From Lysobacterales bacterium 63-13 (GTDB taxonomy: Bacteria; Pseudomonadota; Gammaproteobacteria; Xanthomonadales; Rhodanobacteraceae), in the NCBI GenBank assembly GCA_001899855.1, contig MKWR01000029.1, positions 141,212 through 205,211 of the forward strand: a stretch of DNA of 64,000 bases. The letters are read 5' to 3'. Every line of letters begins with the position of its first letter. Position 1 is the stretch's first letter. Both the position numbers and the translations under genes were made by a program. Positions 60,971 through 64,000 of the stretch are shown in pieces. The notes beneath the pieces are model-generated. The model did no database searches, was not told the origin of the DNA, and saw nothing but the letters and a program-made list of their open reading frames with translations.

Positions 60971-62017
60971 ATGGTTGAGGATGATTTGAACTTGAACAGA
61001 AGCGTGTGGACGTGCATCGCCATCAGCCTCGTGCTGTGTGTGCCCATGGCCGGTTGCGCGGTGGATGCGCAGGCGCGAGCACAGGCTGCGGATTCGCTGG
61101 TGACCAGCGATCCCGGATTTGTCGAATTCGCCCGCGAGCTGCAGCGCAATGATGGACTGGACGAGGCCGATGTCCTCGCCACCCTGGCCAAGGCCAAGGT
61201 CCAGCAAGGCATCCTCGATGCGATTTCGCGTCCGGCCGAGGCCAAGCCGTGGAAGGACTACCGGCCGATCTTCCTCACCGACAAGCGCCGCGATGACGGC
61301 ATTGCCTTCTATCGTGCCAACCGCGAACTGATCGAGCGCGCTGCCGCGGAGTTTGCCGTGGCCCCGGAAATCATCGTCGCCATCATTGGCGTGGAAACCA
61401 GCTACGGCCGCAACTATGGCAGCTACAAGGTACTCGATGCCCTCGTCACGCTGGCCTTCCACTATCCGCCGCGGGCGAAATTCTTCCGTGGCGAACTGCG
61501 CCAGTTGTTCCTGCTTGGCGACGCGCACATGGCCTATCCGATCGACGAGATGGTCGGCTCCTATGCCGGTGCCATGGGCTGGGGCCAGTTCATCCCGACC
61601 AGCGTGGCCAATTTCGCCCGTGACTACGATGGCGACGGGCGCATCGACCTGTGGAACTCGCTGCCCGACATCATCGGCAGCGTCGCCAACTATTTTTCCG
61701 TGCATGGCTGGGAGCAGGGCAAGCCGGTGGCGACGCTGGCCACGCGCCGTGCCGATGCGCGCGAGATCACCCCGAACGGCCTCGAGCCGGTCTATCCGGT
61801 CGAGCAACTGGAAGGCTGGGGCTACGTGCCTGCACAGGCCATGGATCCGGCCGAACTGGCGACCCTGGTCACCCTGGACGGCAGCAACGGCAAGGAAACC
61901 TGGATGACCTTCCGCAATTTCCACGTGATCTCGCGCTACAACCGCAGTCCGCTGTACTCGATGGCGGTATGGCAGCTTTCCCGGGAAATCGCCGACGGCG
62001 TCGCCGGCGCGCCGTGA
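60971..62017 (+). CDS. mltB: Membrane-bound lytic murein transglycosylase B
   Basis: MltB cleaves peptidoglycan glycan strands, forming 1,6-anhydromuropeptides. The 348-residue protein has a lipoprotein signal (hydrophobic core, lipobox MAGC). The SLT_2 domain has IIGVETSYGRNYG, where the Glu is catalytic, and GSYAGAMGWGQFIPTS and DYDGDGRIDLWNSLPDIIGSVANYF, the MltB/SltB1 signatures. The start is uncertain: ATG at 60971 has no ribosome site, whereas TTG at 60986 is preceded by GAGGA and gives a shorter basic start. The stop overlaps rlpA (GTGA). Confidence 0.92.
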   Translation: MVEDDLNLNRSVWTCIAISLVLCVPMAGCAVDAQARAQAADSLVTSDPGFVEFARELQRNDGLDEADVLATLAKAKVQQGILDAISRPAEAKPWKDYRPIFLTDKRRDDGIAFYRANRELIERAAAEFAVAPEIIVAIIGVETSYGRNYGSYKVLDALVTLAFHYPPRAKFFRGELRQLFLLGDAHMAYPIDEMVGSYAGAMGWGQFIPTSVANFARDYDGDGRIDLWNSLPDIIGSVANYFSVHGWEQGKPVATLATRRADAREITPNGLEPVYPVEQLEGWGYVPAQAMDPAELATLVTLDGSNGKETWMTFRNFHVISRYNRSPLYSMAVWQLSREIADGVAGAP

Positions 62018-62895
62018 GCAGGCTGCTTGCCCTGCTCGTGGCGGCACTGTTGCTGGGCGCCTGCGCCGGGCACAAGCCACGCCAGCAGTCTGCCACCGCG
62101 CCGGGTCCGGCACCGGCGACGACGGTTCCTGAAACCAGCCTGCCGCAGTCCATGCGCTACCGCGATGCCCGCGATGGCGGACCGGATGCGCCAGCGGTAG
62201 ACGTCAGCACGCTCGTCGAGCCGACGCCGAAAGCCGAGGCGCGCGCCCGCTATGGCAACAAATCGCCCTACAGCGTTCTCGGCAAGACCTACCGGGTGAT
62301 GCCCGATGCGCGCAACTACGTCGAGCGCGGCATTGCCTCGTGGTACGGCAACAAGTTCCACGGCTACATGACCTCGAGCCTCGAACCCTACGACATGTAC
62401 CAGTTCAGCGCGGCGCACAAGACCCTGCCGCTGCCCAGCTACGTGCGCGTGACCAACCTCGAGAACGGCAAGAGCGTGGTCGTGCGCGTCAATGATCGCG
62501 GCCCGTTCCACGAAAACCGCCTGATCGATCTTTCCTATGCCGCGGCCGTGCGCATCGGCGTCTGGCCGAAGGGAACCGGCATGGTCGAAGTGCGCCTGCT
62601 GGATGGCAGCAGCCCGGAACCGAAGCCGTTGCGCGCGGTCCCAGCAGCCGACAGCCACTCGCGCGTCTTTGTCCAGCTCGGCGCGTTTGCCGATCAAGGC
62701 AATGCCGATCGCATCGTCCAGCGCATTGCCCGGACCGGCCTCGGCCGCGCGGACATCGTCACCACGCGGATCGATTCGCGCGCGATCCATCGCGTCCGCA
62801 TCGGCCCGCTGGACAGTGTCGAGGCCGCCGATGCGCTGGTCGTGCGCCTGGAAAAACTCGGCTTCGGCATGCCGCGCGTGGCGATCGAGGATTGA
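62014..62895 (+). CDS. rlpA: Rare lipoprotein A, septal/peptidoglycan lytic transglycosylase RlpA
   Basis: RlpA trims denuded glycan strands. The 293-residue protein starts at a GTG that overlaps mltB. It has a lipobox LGAC (Cys17), a proline-rich linker, a double-psi beta-barrel domain (about 100-205) with RGIASWYGNKFHGYMTSS (catalytic Asp/Glu/His neighbourhood) and VRVNDRGPFHENRLIDLSYAAA, and a C-terminal SPOR domain (about 215-293: VFVQLGAFADQGNADRIVQRI) that binds denuded peptidoglycan. All features are full length. It is followed by dacA after 55 nt. Confidence 0.96.
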   Translation: MSRLLALLVAALLLGACAGHKPRQQSATAPGPAPATTVPETSLPQSMRYRDARDGGPDAPAVDVSTLVEPTPKAEARARYGNKSPYSVLGKTYRVMPDARNYVERGIASWYGNKFHGYMTSSLEPYDMYQFSAAHKTLPLPSYVRVTNLENGKSVVVRVNDRGPFHENRLIDLSYAAAVRIGVWPKGTGMVEVRLLDGSSPEPKPLRAVPAADSHSRVFVQLGAFADQGNADRIVQRIARTGLGRADIVTTRIDSRAIHRVRIGPLDSVEAADALVVRLEKLGFGMPRVAIED

Positions 62896-62950
62896 ACCGG
62901 CGACAATGGCCGGCGCGTTGCCTTCACCTGCAAGTTCCAAGGAGTCTGTT

Positions 62951-64000
62951 TTGCCGACCAAGTTGCTGTTTGCCACTCTCGCCGCTGCGCTTGCAGCATT
63001 TGTCGCCAACGCGTTCGCGCAGACTCCGGCCGCAGCCGTGCCCAGGCCCGCGCCACAGCCGGTGGCAGCGGCCATCGCCACGCCGACACCGCCACCACCG
63101 ACGCTGGATGCCACGAGCTGGCTGTTGATGGATTACGCAACCGGCCAGGTCCTGCTTGACGGCAATGCCGATGCCCGCGTGGAACCGGCGTCAATCACCA
63201 AGATCATGACTTCCTATGTCGTCTCCGCCGAGCTGGCCCACGGCAAGATCCACATGGAAGACCCGGTCACGATCAGCGAGAACGCCTGGCGTTCGGGTGG
63301 CGCGGGCACTGATGGCTCGACCAGTTTCCTCGAACTGAACAGCCAGGTTCCGCTCAAGCAACTGCTCTACGGCATGATCATCCAGTCCGGCAACGATGCG
63401 GCGATCGCGCTGGCCGAGCACACCGCGGGCTCGGAGGAACTGTTTGCCACGCTGATGAACCAGTATGCCGCCCAGCTCGGCATGACCGGCACGCACTACG
63501 TCGACGCCAGCGGCCTGCCCAACGCCAACCACTACACCACCGCGCATGATGTGGCCCTGCTTTCGCGCGCTCTGATCCGCGATTTTCCCGACGAGTACGC
63601 GATCTACAAGATCAAGGATTTCGAGTGGAACGGGATCAAGCAGCACAATCGCAATACCTTGTTGTGGCGCGACTCGTCGGTCGACGGCATCAAGACCGGG
63701 CATACCAGTTCGGCGGGTTTCTGCCTGGCAACCTCGGCACTGCGCGGTGAGCAACGCCTGATTGCCGTGGTCATGGGCGCGAAAAGCGAAAAGGCGCGTG
63801 CCGATGCCAACCAGGAGCTGCTCAACTACGGTTTCCGCTTCTTCGAATCGCACAAGCTCTACACCACGAGCAAGCCGCTGGCCACGCCGGAATTGTGGAA
63901 AGGTGCAGCGCCGACGGTCGCCCTCGGTGTTGCCGAGGATGTTGTCGTGACCCTGCCACGTGGCCGCTACGCCGACCTGAAGGCAAGCATGGACCTGCCC
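62951..64000 (+). CDS. dacA: D-alanyl-D-alanine carboxypeptidase (PBP5/6 family, partial at right edge)
   Basis: The enzyme removes the terminal D-Ala of peptidoglycan pentapeptides in the periplasm. The start is TTG at 62951, preceded by AAGGAG. The visible 350 residues include a signal peptide (cleavage near AFAQ), a Pro/Ala-rich linker, the transpeptidase-fold domain with SITK (Ser81, Lys84), SGN and KTG (in VDGIKTGHTSSAGF), and the start of the C-terminal beta domain. The window ends before the amphipathic membrane helix expected at the C-terminus. It concludes the cell-wall cluster as in other Xanthomonadales, where lipoate genes often follow. Confidence 0.95.
   Translation, partial: MPTKLLFATLAAALAAFVANAFAQTPAAAVPRPAPQPVAAAIATPTPPPPTLDATSWLLMDYATGQVLLDGNADARVEPASITKIMTSYVVSAELAHGKIHMEDPVTISENAWRSGGAGTDGSTSFLELNSQVPLKQLLYGMIIQSGNDAAIALAEHTAGSEELFATLMNQYAAQLGMTGTHYVDASGLPNANHYTTAHDVALLSRALIRDFPDEYAIYKIKDFEWNGIKQHNRNTLLWRDSSVDGIKTGHTSSAGFCLATSALRGEQRLIAVVMGAKSEKARADANQELLNYGFRFFESHKLYTTSKPLATPELWKGAAPTVALGVAEDVVVTLPRGRYADLKASMDLP

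Overview
The window is a compact, high-G+C stretch of bacterial chromosome with mostly core genes on both strands. It carries about 54 protein genes, one structural RNA and only traces of mobile DNA. Three things point to a gammaproteobacterium of the Xanthomonadales (Lysobacterales), perhaps Rhodanobacteraceae such as Dokdonella: the lptD-surA-pdxA order, the pgk-pyk-class I fba glycolytic block, and a secreted protein ending in an IFANGFE-type tail. The taxon is inferred from gene content and style, not from a marker comparison.

Layout. 1-4.3 kb (minus): pdxA (cut by the window edge), surA and lptD, the outer-membrane biogenesis operon. 4.5-7.3 kb (minus): an HDAC-like deacetylase, then a probable vitamin B12 salvage group (PduO-type adenosyltransferase, a BtuM-like transporter with a Cys at residue 80, and a CobC-like phosphatase). 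7.35-10.3 kb: a large secreted M14 metallopeptidase. 10.4-12.9 kb (plus): ubiH and a second ubiquinone hydroxylase. 13-15.2 kb: small genes, namely an acidic orphan, a Lys/Ala-rich histone H1-like protein, a small phosphatase-like protein and a DUF985 cupin. 15.2-20.9 kb (minus): tamB-tamA. 21-23.6 kb (minus): a GH17-GT2 glucan synthase. 23.8-24.2 kb: RNase P RNA. 24.3-28.2 kb: typA, ppiB and a periplasmic cyclophilin. 28.2-30.1 kb: a PadR regulator coupled to a membrane sensor, then an ICMT-like methyltransferase. 30.3-35 kb (plus): pgk, pyk, a small periplasmic protein and fba.

35.1-43.2 kb holds a sulfate-assimilation and siroheme block: cysK, cysG, a divergent cysB-like regulator, then cysH-cysI-cysJ. 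The promoter regions of cysG and cysJ both carry a tandem pair of 8-bp palindromes close to AGACGTCT, the consensus of the enterobacterial MetJ met box. This is the most interesting regulatory signal in the window.

43.3-46.9 kb: a NYN/OST-HTH protein, a GNAT acetyltransferase, a long-chain-type acyl-CoA dehydrogenase and a lipoprotein. 46.9-51.1 kb (minus): modABC, preceded with a 4-nt overlap by an SPFH/prohibitin-like gene, an unannotated 33-residue membrane peptide and a DUF1684 gene. 51.35-52.6 kb: an MgtC/DUF4010 membrane protein. 52.6-52.9 kb: a palindromic repeat and a decayed fragment of a REP-associated tyrosine transposase. 52.9-55.2 kb (minus): a secreted protein of unknown function and a PfkB-family kinase. 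55.4-64 kb (plus): the cell-shape and peptidoglycan cluster mreBCD-mrdA-rodA-mltB-rlpA-dacA, with near-continuous start/stop overlaps; dacA runs off the right edge.

I found no tRNA, CRISPR array, complete insertion sequence, prophage or defence island.
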